DNA of 64,000 nucleotides. It comes from UBA4582 sp965657335. GTDB lineage: Bacteria; Pseudomonadota; Gammaproteobacteria; Pseudomonadales; Azotimanducaceae. The stretch covers positions 62,001 through 126,000 of the forward strand of contig CBFHOH010000004.1 of assembly GCA_965657335.1 (NCBI GenBank). The letters are read 5' to 3'. The translations under genes were made by a program, and so were the position numbers. The notes beneath the pieces were generated by a model that was not told the origin of the DNA, did no database searches, and saw only the letters and a program-made list of their open reading frames with translations. Of this stretch, positions 9,539-17,101 are shown one piece after another (the first letter of the stretch is position 1; each line of letters starts with the position of its first letter).

Positions 9539-9766
9539 ATGGCATCTCTTTATCATCCGTTTGATACAGATCACCTGTACGAATATACCGAGGATGGCAA
9601 CATCCGTGTGACGGCAGGTGAGAGACAAGGTTTGTTTACGACTCAGGGGATACACATTTCAGGTGAGTTTAAGCATGCAGATCCGCAAATTTGTGTTTGG
9701 GTGGGTAACAACCCTGACGCGACGACACAGTTGTCGAGGCCGAGAATGGCGGGTCGGGAAGTTTAG
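9539..9766 (+). CDS. Small uncharacterised protein downstream of Rieske gene
   Basis: 75-residue protein starting two bases after the Rieske stop (TAAATATGG), so very likely cotranscribed and translationally coupled. I do not recognise a family. It is soluble, aromatic-rich and moderately acidic in its first half (YHPFDTDHLYEYTEDG), with a GQGIHISGEFKHAD-like stretch predicted to be beta-rich. There is no Cys cluster, so it is not a ferredoxin. It ends 29 bp from the convergent globin gene. The other Rieske genes in the window have no such partner. Confidence 0.5.
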   Translation: MASLYHPFDTDHLYEYTEDGNIRVTAGERQGLFTTQGIHISGEFKHADPQICVWVGNNPDATTQLSRPRMAGREV

Positions 9767-9794
9767 CCGCCAAAGTGATTACGGAAACACGGTC

Positions 9795-10226
9795 TCAGGA
9801 AACGGCTATGATATTAGCCCCTTTGTTTTTCGGGGTGGAGTCTTCGCAGTTACGTACGGTCTCTGCGACCTGAAACATGGGCTGTTTAAGCATGTTTTTT
9901 AGTTCTTCACTGGCATTTGTCCGCTCGAGTGCCTCGTCCATGCAAAGAAGCCATTGATCCCGTTCTTTAGGGCCAATGCGAAATGATTCGTGGGGGTCCG
10001 TTAAGCAGACAGTGCCTTTGATGGCTTGATAGACCGGAGGCCCGCCCATCCACCCTGTTAGGTAAGCCGTTAACATACGCTTAATGTGGTCTAGATTGTC
10101 GGCATGCATTTGTCTAATTTCGCTGGCAGTCGTGAGCTCGTCCATGACGTCATAGAATGTGTGAGCCAGTTGCTTAATGCCATCGTCGCCGAGTAGGTCG
10201 TAGGGTGTTTTAAATGCTTCGGTCAT
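9795..10226 (-). CDS. Group II truncated haemoglobin
   Basis: 143-residue TrHbII-type globin. Family features are TPYDLLG near the N-terminus, FYDVMDELTTASEIRQMH (B-E region), the very conserved TGWMGGPPVYQ and RDQWLLCMDEAL in the G helix. The proximal His is in LTDPHESFRIG. Such globins bind O2 or NO and often protect or supply oxygenases. The last 20 residues form an extra tail beyond the usual end. The SD AGGAG lies upstream of the ATG. It is convergent with the Rieske unit. Confidence 0.9.
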   Translation of the reverse strand: MTEAFKTPYDLLGDDGIKQLAHTFYDVMDELTTASEIRQMHADNLDHIKRMLTAYLTGWMGGPPVYQAIKGTVCLTDPHESFRIGPKERDQWLLCMDEALERTNASEELKNMLKQPMFQVAETVRNCEDSTPKNKGANIIAVS

Positions 10227-10313
10227 TCGAGGTTGCTCCTATAATAAAAACGAGATGGAATCTCACTGGTGAAAAAGAGTCTACAGAATTCCAAAAAAAG
10301 TATCGAGGAGCAG

Positions 10314-10379
10314 ATGATGTTGATGTGGGCTTCGATTTTGTCAAAGGTATTGTGCAAATGGTGTCTAACTTATGATTAA
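10314..10379 (+). CDS. Putative 21-residue leader ORF coupled to EthD gene
   Basis: The SD GAGGAG (10305-10310) precedes ATGATG at 10314/10317. The ORF runs 21 codons, contains two Trp and two Cys, and ends in TATGATTAA, so its stop overlaps the EthD ATG at 10372 by eight bases. The EthD gene has a stop codon two codons upstream in its own frame and no SD of its own, so it probably depends on reinitiation from this ORF. This is read directly from sequence. Translation is not proven. Confidence 0.5.
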   Translation: MMLMWASILSKVLCKWCLTYD

Positions 10380-11031
10380 AGTTTATTACTTTCTCAGATC
10401 CGAAGATGAGCTAACACTGCGTCAAGATGCGATTGATATGCTATCTAAATCATTACCGGCGATCGACGCAGCGTTGCTCTCTGTTGCTATCAAGGATGCA
10501 ATACCCGAACGACCAGCGAAGCTCAGTGGGGTGCTTGAGCTTTGGTTTCGCGGTATGGAAGACGCTGACATATGCAGTGATTTTTCACCATCCGTACTAT
10601 TCACAAAACCTGTCGAGACAGCTTCCATGCTGATGGGTATGGAGCGAGTGGTCATGCGAACACCTGCATTTTACGAAACGGATGGCGTTAAAGGCATCTA
10701 TGCGTTTCGGCGCAAGGAAGATATGCCGGTAAAAGAATTTCAGCATTACTGGTGGCATGGTCATGGGCCGATCGCTGCGCAAACAGAAAGCGCGACCTGC
10801 TATGTGCAGTGCCATGTAGCGCAAGAGTCCTATACAAACGGATCTCCGACATTTGACGGCGTCACAGAATTATATTGGCCTGACATGCCTGCTGCGCTTT
10901 CGGCCCTGGGTTCCCGGCAAATGATTGAAGATCAATCTAACGACGCGAGAAACTTTGTTGACATTGAGAGTGTTGATTTAATGATGGCAAAACAAAACAT
11001 GATAATACCGCCCTGGAGGGAGAACCTATGA
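10372..11031 (+). CDS. EthD domain-containing protein
   Basis: 219-residue protein with a typical EthD segment in its second half: KGIYAFRRKEDMPVKEFQHY followed by WWHGHGPI. The first half (MIKVYYFLRSEDELTLRQDA and on) looks like a diverged second copy of the ferredoxin-like fold. EthD proteins occur beside P450 and Rieske systems (for example the eth ether-degradation cluster), where their role is unclear. It overlaps the next gene by ATGA at 11028. The start has no SD; see the leader ORF at 10314. Confidence 0.85.
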   Translation: MIKVYYFLRSEDELTLRQDAIDMLSKSLPAIDAALLSVAIKDAIPERPAKLSGVLELWFRGMEDADICSDFSPSVLFTKPVETASMLMGMERVVMRTPAFYETDGVKGIYAFRRKEDMPVKEFQHYWWHGHGPIAAQTESATCYVQCHVAQESYTNGSPTFDGVTELYWPDMPAALSALGSRQMIEDQSNDARNFVDIESVDLMMAKQNMIIPPWRENL

Positions 11032-11573
11032 GTGACCAGTCAACAGACTATGATGATGTAAAACAATACCGCCTCGATCCCGAACGTATTCAGGAATTAA
11101 TCATGTCTGCAGGTGAGTGCGTCTTCATCTGGGCGAATAAGGCTGGTCATCCAATAGGGGTGATTACCGCCTATGTGCCGGTGAATGGAAAAATTTGGAT
11201 GACTGCAACGCGAGAAAGAGTGAGGATCAAGGCGATTGCGAGGGACGGCAGGTCATCCTGTGTTTTTACCAGCAAAGGAACACCGATGGGGGGAGGTAAG
11301 ACGGTGACCTATAAAGGTCATACGGTGATTCACGATGATCAGGAAACCAAACAGTGGTTTTATAAGTTACTCGCCCGCGGCATGGCGGGGCGGTCTGATG
11401 ATGGCAATGAGTTTACGAAAAACCTAGACCCAGATCTGTTTGTGCGGTTTCTAGACACGCCCGAGCGAATTGTCCTCGAGTTTACGCCGGAACTGACTAT
11501 TCCATTTGATGGGGACAAGATGGCGCAAGGGACCGCTGCCGCTTACGCCAACTTCGCCAAGGAAGAGAGCTAG
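11028..11573 (+). CDS. Pyridoxamine-5'-phosphate-oxidase-like FMN-binding protein
   Basis: 181-residue split-barrel flavin protein. Recognisable stretches are ECVFIWANKAGHPIGVITAY, KIWMTATRERVRIKAIARD and SCVFTSKGTPMGGGKTVTYKG. Members bind FMN, F420 or haem and reduce or oxidise varied small molecules, so the substrate is open. Its ATG overlaps the EthD stop (ATGA), giving a two-gene coupled unit. Its stop TAG shares the palindrome CTAG with the stop of the convergent DUF1330 gene. Confidence 0.82.
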   Translation: MSDQSTDYDDVKQYRLDPERIQELIMSAGECVFIWANKAGHPIGVITAYVPVNGKIWMTATRERVRIKAIARDGRSSCVFTSKGTPMGGGKTVTYKGHTVIHDDQETKQWFYKLLARGMAGRSDDGNEFTKNLDPDLFVRFLDTPERIVLEFTPELTIPFDGDKMAQGTAAAYANFAKEES

Positions 11574-11869
11574 CCGCCAGCGTTCATGGATTGTGAAATG
11601 ACTGCGTAGCCCTCTGTTGCTGCCAGTCGTTTTCCAACTACAGCCTGATAATCGTCAGAGTGATACCAGGCTTTGGCCTTTTCGGTACTTTCGAATTTGA
11701 TGATCACCGTTTGAGCGCCGGGTGCAGTGCCTTCAATCGTTTCTGCAGCGACGTCAAACGCGACCAATTCTGCACCGTGCGCCGCCAGCGTCGGTCCTGC
11801 GCCTGCTGAGTATTCCTGATATAGCCCCGGGTCTTTAACCTGATACTGTGCGATAAAATATGCTGCCAT
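11570..11869 (-). CDS. DUF1330 domain protein
   Basis: 99-residue protein of the DUF1330 family (dimeric alpha/beta-barrel fold). Features are an AYFIAQYQVKDPGLYQEY start, TVIIKFESTEKAKAWYHSDDYQ and a final GYAVISQS. The function of the family is unknown. The gene follows the SDR at 11882 by 12 bp on the same strand, has a strong AAAGGAG and is probably cotranscribed from the site-4 promoter. It ends tail to tail with the PPOX gene, with stop codons overlapping by two bases. Confidence 0.88.
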   Translation of the reverse strand: MAAYFIAQYQVKDPGLYQEYSAGAGPTLAAHGAELVAFDVAAETIEGTAPGAQTVIIKFESTEKAKAWYHSDDYQAVVGKRLAATEGYAVISQSMNAGG

Positions 11870-11881
11870 TGTAGATCTCCT

Positions 11882-12682
11882 TTAATTTACTCGTTGGGAA
11901 TATGCGGGTGCCAAATTTCCGTTTTCGTCTTTGACATCAAATTCTTTACTTAAATCTTCTACCCACTGGATCGATCCACTACGAGCCATCAAATCCGATG
12001 CCTCTGCTAGAGCAGCCACGGTCCTTCCGACGCCAAGCGTCGTTTGTGCGCCTGAAGGGTCTCGTCCACTTGCGAGAATAAATTCGGTGGCAACAGATCC
12101 TGGGTACAGTGTTACAGCGGCAATTTCCTTGTCTTTTAACTCAAGTGCCATATCTGCAGTCAAGCGATCAAGACCTGCTTTTCCGGCCCCATAGGATGAT
12201 GAAAAGTGATAAGACTGTCCGCCAGGAGAAGAAACGTTGACGATTAGACTGCCAGCACCAGCTGCAAATAGCCATTTTGCGGCATGCCAGCTGGCAACGT
12301 AGTGTGCGCGTAATCCGATACCGACTTGATCGTCCCATACTTGAATAGGGTGGTCCCAAAAACCACCGCCCCAGGCGGGTGGGCTGGGTATTTTATAAAC
12401 ATTGTTGACAAGGATATCTATTTTGCCCTGCTCTTTGCCCACATATTCAAAAAAATCTGCAATCTCCGCGTCGACAGCGTGGTCGACGCGCATGCCGTGG
12501 CCTTCACCGCCCGCAGCGTTCACCGCAGCGATAGTGCCCTCAATCGTAAGCTCATCAGCACTGCCCGTTGAGCGACCAGAGACATAGACAATTGCTCCCT
12601 GCTCTGCCAGCGCGACCGCCGTTCCTCGACCGATACCACGCGTAGCACCAGTAACAACACATACCTTCCCTTTTAGCGACAT
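11882..12682 (-). CDS. SDR, DHRS1-like
   Basis: 266-residue short-chain dehydrogenase. I chose the ATG at 12682 (MSLKGKVCVVTGATRGIGRG), with GGA upstream, over a longer frame reaching 12772 that would overlap the operator. The coenzyme motif is TGATRGIG. The usual NNAG is replaced by NNVYKI, followed by FWDHPIQVWDDQVGIGLRAHY, which resembles the DHRS1 group. The catalytic residues are NVSSPGG (Ser) and SYGAGK (Tyr, Lys). It is probably a carbonyl reductase or alcohol dehydrogenase of the regulon and is followed by the DUF1330 gene. Confidence 0.88.
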   Translation of the reverse strand: MSLKGKVCVVTGATRGIGRGTAVALAEQGAIVYVSGRSTGSADELTIEGTIAAVNAAGGEGHGMRVDHAVDAEIADFFEYVGKEQGKIDILVNNVYKIPSPPAWGGGFWDHPIQVWDDQVGIGLRAHYVASWHAAKWLFAAGAGSLIVNVSSPGGQSYHFSSSYGAGKAGLDRLTADMALELKDKEIAAVTLYPGSVATEFILASGRDPSGAQTTLGVGRTVAALAEASDLMARSGSIQWVEDLSKEFDVKDENGNLAPAYSQRVN

Positions 12683-12715
12683 AGTTGGTTCCAAAAACCC
12701 AAAAAAAGAATCCGC

Positions 12716-12756
12716 ATTGTCTCGATTAACAATAAAACCGTCAAGCGTGACGGTTA
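12716..12756 (-). promoter_or_regulatory. Promoter with 22-bp palindromic operator (site 4)
   Basis: Operator at 12735-12756 (plus strand): AAACCGTCA, AGCG, TGACGGTTA. It is palindromic apart from the last base pair. On the minus strand a -35 TTGACG (12744-12739) lies inside it, and after 17 bp there is a -10 GACAAT (12721-12716). The gene start is at 12682. The geometry is the same as at site 1. Confidence 0.72.
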
Positions 12757-12828
12757 TGTTTAGTTGGCTCAAAAAAATGTTGTTCAGAACCTTGAGTCTG
12801 TTAGGCGCTCACGTTGATGAGTGTTTTG

Positions 12829-13605
12829 CTAGTAATGAGCCGTGCCGCCATCGACACTAATGAGAGCGCCCGTTATTCCGCCGCCGTCCTCGCTGGCTAG
12901 TAACACGGCGACAGCTGCAACTTCTTCAACTTTGTTTGGGCGCTGGATGGCCGCTTCGCTGGCAAACATGTCAACCATTTCATCAAACGAGATGCCCATT
13001 GCCTCAGCAGTTGCAGGACCGTTGTCCTTAACAATATCTGTGATAATCAAACCGGGACAAATAGCATTAACAGTGATTCCTTCAGTGCCAACTTCCCGTG
13101 CAATAGATTTTGTCATGCCGTTCACGGCGTGCTTGGCGGTAACGTAGGCGGTTAGAACTGGCTTGCCGTTTTTTCCCTCAACAGAGGATATGTTGATAAT
13201 TCGCCCCCACTTATTACCTAGCATGTTTTTGAGCGCGCGTCTGGTCCCCCAGAAAGTTGAATAGACATTCCATTTCATGCAGAGGTCGAATGCCTCGTCG
13301 GATAAGTCGACTGCCGGTTGCAAGTCCCCAGCACCACCTGCATTGTTGACTAGCACATCGACCGAGCCAAATGTTTCAACAGTTTTATCGACGAAGCTTT
13401 CTATATCATTTTGGTCAGTGGCATCGCCCTGAATAAAAACAAGGCGATCACCGGCGCCAATCTCTTTAAGGACAGCATTTGCTTTCTCGGCGTTGCGCGC
13501 CATGATCGTGACCTTTGCGCCCTCTGCTAAGTATGCCTCGGCGATGGCTCGTCCAATGCCGGCGGAACCGCCCGTGATTGCTGCCACTTTGTTTTCAAGT
13601 TTCAT
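12829..13605 (-). CDS. SDR-family oxidoreductase
   Basis: 258-residue classical SDR. Motifs are TGGSAGIGRA near residue 11, VDVLVNNAGGAGD, INISSVEG (Ser) and AYVTAKHAVNG (Tyr, Lys), ending GALISVDGGTAHY. The length and the order of motifs are standard. It resembles 3-oxoacyl- or 3-hydroxybutyrate-dehydrogenase-like enzymes, but the substrate is open. The SD GGAG lies upstream of the ATG. It lies between the DHRS1-like SDR and the XRE regulator on the same strand. No copy of the island palindrome is seen before it. Confidence 0.9.
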   Translation of the reverse strand: MKLENKVAAITGGSAGIGRAIAEAYLAEGAKVTIMARNAEKANAVLKEIGAGDRLVFIQGDATDQNDIESFVDKTVETFGSVDVLVNNAGGAGDLQPAVDLSDEAFDLCMKWNVYSTFWGTRRALKNMLGNKWGRIINISSVEGKNGKPVLTAYVTAKHAVNGMTKSIAREVGTEGITVNAICPGLIITDIVKDNGPATAEAMGISFDEMVDMFASEAAIQRPNKVEEVAAVAVLLASEDGGGITGALISVDGGTAHY

Positions 13606-13889
13606 TTGTTCTCCAGGATTTCATTTTTTTGTCGGTTTAAACTAGGCTCTTGTAGCCGTTTGCGTTGAGTCCAGTTCAGCTATTGAATAGTAATGTGACA
13701 CTGTTAGCTGGTTCGTGGCAAGCTAATCAAAGGTTTGCAGGAGGCTTTTAGCCTCAAGCGCATCCTCATTATTGGTTTGGTAAACCCAGATAAGCATATA
13801 CCACGGTAGCTTTTAGGCGTTGTACGTTCTAAAAAATCATAATGCCGGACAAGGATCGCTAAAAATTTGTCTTTTAATATGCCTTAGCA

Positions 13890-14480
13890 TTATTGCAGCT
13901 CAAACATAAATGGCGGAGCCACAGCAAGAATTGGTGAGGCCCAAGCGACATCAATATTGAATTGTGTTCGGCCATCAGGATTGTCGATATGTGTCACGCC
14001 ATCCTGAGTGACAAGCCAACCAATGCATTGGCTGCCATCTTGTCTGACGATAAGGCAGCGATTGTTCCAGGCGTTATCAGGAATCCCTTTGTGATGAACA
14101 TAATAAAAAGCCAGGTGACCTGATATTCGCGAAATGTTTCCACTTGCCAACCAACGAACAGCCGCAAGGTTTTCACCATTGGGCACAAGCGCCGGTATTT
14201 TAATCTTATGAGGTGAGTCGGGGGGCCGAGCTAACACTTCATACAACTCGTTAATGATGCCGGTGATTGGAACCTCTGTACTTTGTGAAAAGAGATAACC
14301 AATATCCACTTCTAGCGTCTCGCAGAAAGCGAGCAACGCATCTACCGAAAGGCGGCGCTCTCCCTTTTCCAAGCGGTGTGCCTGCTGCACGCTGACGCCC
14401 AGTTTTTGGGCTATTTCAGCGACTGATACGCCTTTTTGAACACGAAGTTCTTTAAGTTTATTTGCGTCAAATTTCACCAT
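13890..14480 (-). CDS. XRE-family transcriptional regulator
   Basis: 196-residue protein with an N-terminal HTH_3 domain (about 10-62: GVSVAEIAQKLGVSVQQAHR, then LEKGERRLSVDALLAFCE). The C-terminal part of about 125 residues recalls an S24/LexA-type sensor fold by layout only (GHLAFYYVHHKG, NNRCLIVRQDGSQCIGWL). I see no clear Ser-Lys dyad. The ATG at 14480 is preferred because the domain begins there and GGAGAG is upstream; a longer frame reaches 14564. It is divergent from TonB receptor 2, with palindrome site 5 between them, and is the only regulator encoded inside the island. Confidence 0.85.
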   Translation of the reverse strand: MVKFDANKLKELRVQKGVSVAEIAQKLGVSVQQAHRLEKGERRLSVDALLAFCETLEVDIGYLFSQSTEVPITGIINELYEVLARPPDSPHKIKIPALVPNGENLAAVRWLASGNISRISGHLAFYYVHHKGIPDNAWNNRCLIVRQDGSQCIGWLVTQDGVTHIDNPDGRTQFNIDVAWASPILAVAPPFMFELQ

Positions 14481-14574
14481 ATAGGTTAAAACTCTCCAAT
14501 AAAGCGAGCTATTGACAAGAATTTTACCAATAATAGCGGTCAAATGTCGAAATTGCTTAACCAAACGTTAATAA

Positions 14575-14596
14575 AAACAAACATGCTTGATTGTTT
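14575..14596 (+). promoter_or_regulatory. 22-bp palindromic operator (site 5)
   Basis: AAACAAACA, TGCT, TGATTGTTT. The right arm matches 8 of 9 and the left arm 7 of 9 of the consensus. It lies in the 185-bp divergent region between the XRE regulator and TonB receptor 2, 69 bp before the receptor start, so it could act on either gene. Confidence 0.6.
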
Positions 14597-14665
14597 TCTT
14601 ACAATGATGGTAACGTGCGCCCTCATTCGGATGACCGAAAATAAAATCAACCCGGAGACGAAGAC

Positions 14666-17050
14666 ATGAGGGGAACACAACAAGATCAAAGTGACACTTG
14701 CGGCGGAGGTACGCCCAAAGATGGATTGAAAGATCGTCGAGGAGGACTCGGTGTGCTTTTAGGAGGATTATTGGGAGCATTGCCTTATGCCGCACTGTCG
14801 TTAGGTAGTGCCGCGATTAGCACAACGGCATCAGCCGAAAGTGTGCTAGAAGAAGTCATTGTTACCGCTCGAAAGCGAGACGAATCGATACAAGATGTGC
14901 CAGTTGCAGTGACTTCGATTACGAAAGAACTGAAGCAAGCAAGCGTCAGACGGCTTGAGGATATTCAGAGTTTTGCTCCGAATACGTTCATACGAAGAAG
15001 TCCTGGTGTTGCGAGTGGTGCATCTATCAGCATTCGAGGGGTAGGCACGCTCGACACCGATAAAAGCTTAGATCCGGCAATTGGCGTTATGATGGACGGA
15101 ATGTTCTTGGGGACCGCGAGTGGTGTTCTGCTGCAGAACTTTGATATTGAAAGAATTGAAGTGTTGCGGGGACCTCAAGGTATTCTTTTTGGAAAAAATA
15201 CCACAGGCGGGATGATCAACGTTGTCCGTGGACGAGTAACAATGGAAGCTGGTGCTGATGTCAGCATGGCAGTGGACGGAAATGGCCGACAAGATATTAA
15301 GGCGGTCGTAAATTTACCCGTTATCGATGATAAGTTAGGCATCAAGCTCTTCGGCGCTCAAATAAAGAGCGACGGCTTCGTTTACAACTCCACGTTAAAT
15401 GAAGATGTCGGTGGAGATGACATAAAAACCTATGGTCTGACCACGTTATGGGAGCCATCGGATACATTTAACCTTAAGTTACATTATGAAAAGTTCTTTG
15501 ATGATAGTGACCAGGGTGCGTACGTAAATTTGAATCAACAGGGTTTGCGAGAATCCTATCCGGATGGTGATTATATTCTTGATGACGGTGGAGCCCCCGT
15601 CCAGCGTGACGAACTAGCGTGTCGTCAGGGTTTTTGTGCCTTCGACTCTCTCGATGGGCCGGATAGAAACTCCGCGGATGGGCGTAACTTTAGCGATAAC
15701 GAGTACGACACGTTTATTCTGACTTCCAATTTGGACCTAGGTAACTTCTTGTTAACCTACATCGCAACTAGTCGAGATATGGATGAAGATAATAATCAGC
15801 ACTTTGACGGGTCTGCTGCCAGTACGCTTTCAATGGAGTTCTACAATCTTTGGCATCAAAAGAGTCATGAACTTAGAGTGACATCACAGTTTTCAGACAC
15901 GGTTGAATTCGTGGCTGGCATCTATAAGTGGGATGTTGACTATGAGCAGCGTTGGGATGTTAGAGATCTTTTCCCCGCGATTTTTGCTGAATTTGGTTTA
16001 GATAGGGCGGGTCAAGTAAGTCGCAATGGACAAAACCAGACAACAGAGTCCAGTGCGGTGTTCTTCTCAGGCGATTGGCATGTTACTGATCGCTTGACGC
16101 TTTCCGCTGGTGCGCGATGGACCGAAGAAGAGAAAAACTTCGTTGGCGGGAATGGCGGTACGACGTATTGCGAAGAAGGCGGTACGACGTTTTGCCCAGA
16201 ACCGGAACCCATTCCTGGACTCAATGACCCTGTGAGCTACTCGGCTAAGTGGAATAACACAAGTCCAATGGTAGGAGCGCGTTTTCAGGTTAACGAAGAT
16301 ATTATGGTCTTTGGCTCCTACACTGAAGGGTTCAAGAGCGGTGGATTCTTCGGTAGGCAAGCGAACTTTGCTATTGATGCGAGCTATCAGCCAGAGTATA
16401 TCGATAGTTACGAGCTAGGTATGAAGAGCACGCTGATGGACGGCAGAATGCGCTTTAATCCAACGCTGTTTTTAGCTAAGTACAAGGACAAGCAGGAGTC
16501 AATTCTAGTGCCTGTCAGTATTGTGCCACCAAATGTCGCAACCGTCGTTCGAAATGCCTCGGTTCTAGATATGTTTGGAGTCGAGCTCGAATTACAGTTT
16601 CAAGTTAATGAAGCTTTCTTTGTTCGAGCAACCTACGGTTATTTGGATGCTGAATATGATAACTACCTTGCTGATTTAACCGGAGACCAGATCGTAACGG
16701 ATAACTCAGCTTTAGTGCCTCGTAATGCACCAGAGAATACGCTAGGCCTGACGGGTAACTACATTACCTCTATAGGTAATGGTGACCTAAGTGCTGTTGT
16801 TTCTTGGCGCTATCGCGACGAAGCAGAGACAATTGCGGATAACAATGCGTTAGGTCATCTAGACAGCATTACTGAACTGAGTGCCAACGTGAGTTACGCT
16901 TGGTCAGACAATCGTTACAGGGCCACAGTCTTTGGTCGAAACATGACCGATCAGAGAGAACGGAAAGCTGGTATCATCGGCGGATTTACCACTCGCGGAT
17001 GGTGGAATGAAGGTGCCACATACGGAGTGGAGCTTTCTGCATCTTTCTAA
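14666..17050 (+). CDS. TonB-dependent outer-membrane receptor 2
   Basis: 794-residue TonB-dependent receptor. The TonB box EEVIVTARK is at 62-70, followed by a plug with VEVLRGPQGILFGKNTTGG-like sequence and a C-terminal barrel ending VELSASF with a terminal Phe. The N-terminus is unusual: about 25 hydrophilic residues including DRRGG come before the hydrophobic signal core (about 28-50). The ATG is supported by GGAG eight bases upstream. Two Cys pairs occur in barrel loops (LACRQGFC; TYCEEGG and TFCPEP). The gene is followed 51 bp later by the DUF3604 gene. Its control probably runs through site 5. Confidence 0.93.
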   Translation: MRGTQQDQSDTCGGGTPKDGLKDRRGGLGVLLGGLLGALPYAALSLGSAAISTTASAESVLEEVIVTARKRDESIQDVPVAVTSITKELKQASVRRLEDIQSFAPNTFIRRSPGVASGASISIRGVGTLDTDKSLDPAIGVMMDGMFLGTASGVLLQNFDIERIEVLRGPQGILFGKNTTGGMINVVRGRVTMEAGADVSMAVDGNGRQDIKAVVNLPVIDDKLGIKLFGAQIKSDGFVYNSTLNEDVGGDDIKTYGLTTLWEPSDTFNLKLHYEKFFDDSDQGAYVNLNQQGLRESYPDGDYILDDGGAPVQRDELACRQGFCAFDSLDGPDRNSADGRNFSDNEYDTFILTSNLDLGNFLLTYIATSRDMDEDNNQHFDGSAASTLSMEFYNLWHQKSHELRVTSQFSDTVEFVAGIYKWDVDYEQRWDVRDLFPAIFAEFGLDRAGQVSRNGQNQTTESSAVFFSGDWHVTDRLTLSAGARWTEEEKNFVGGNGGTTYCEEGGTTFCPEPEPIPGLNDPVSYSAKWNNTSPMVGARFQVNEDIMVFGSYTEGFKSGGFFGRQANFAIDASYQPEYIDSYELGMKSTLMDGRMRFNPTLFLAKYKDKQESILVPVSIVPPNVATVVRNASVLDMFGVELELQFQVNEAFFVRATYGYLDAEYDNYLADLTGDQIVTDNSALVPRNAPENTLGLTGNYITSIGNGDLSAVVSWRYRDEAETIADNNALGHLDSITELSANVSYAWSDNRYRATVFGRNMTDQRERKAGIIGGFTTRGWWNEGATYGVELSASF

Positions 17051-17101
17051 ACTTAGAGATTTGTAGTTGATGTTAAAATCTTCAATGGAGATAAACTGAA
17101 T

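Noticed and set aside
12683..12772. Longer N-terminus for the DHRS1-like SDR
   Set aside because: It would translate through the operator and promoter elements and adds residues not found in SDRs.
13739..13757. Small hairpin GAGGCT/AGCCTC between an SDR and the XRE gene
   Set aside because: Short stem and no T-run; not a convincing terminator.
14735..14760. Possible twin-arginine (Tat) signal in TonB receptor 2 (DRRGGLG)
   Set aside because: It lacks the consensus residues after RR (xFLK), and TonB receptors use Sec and Bam.
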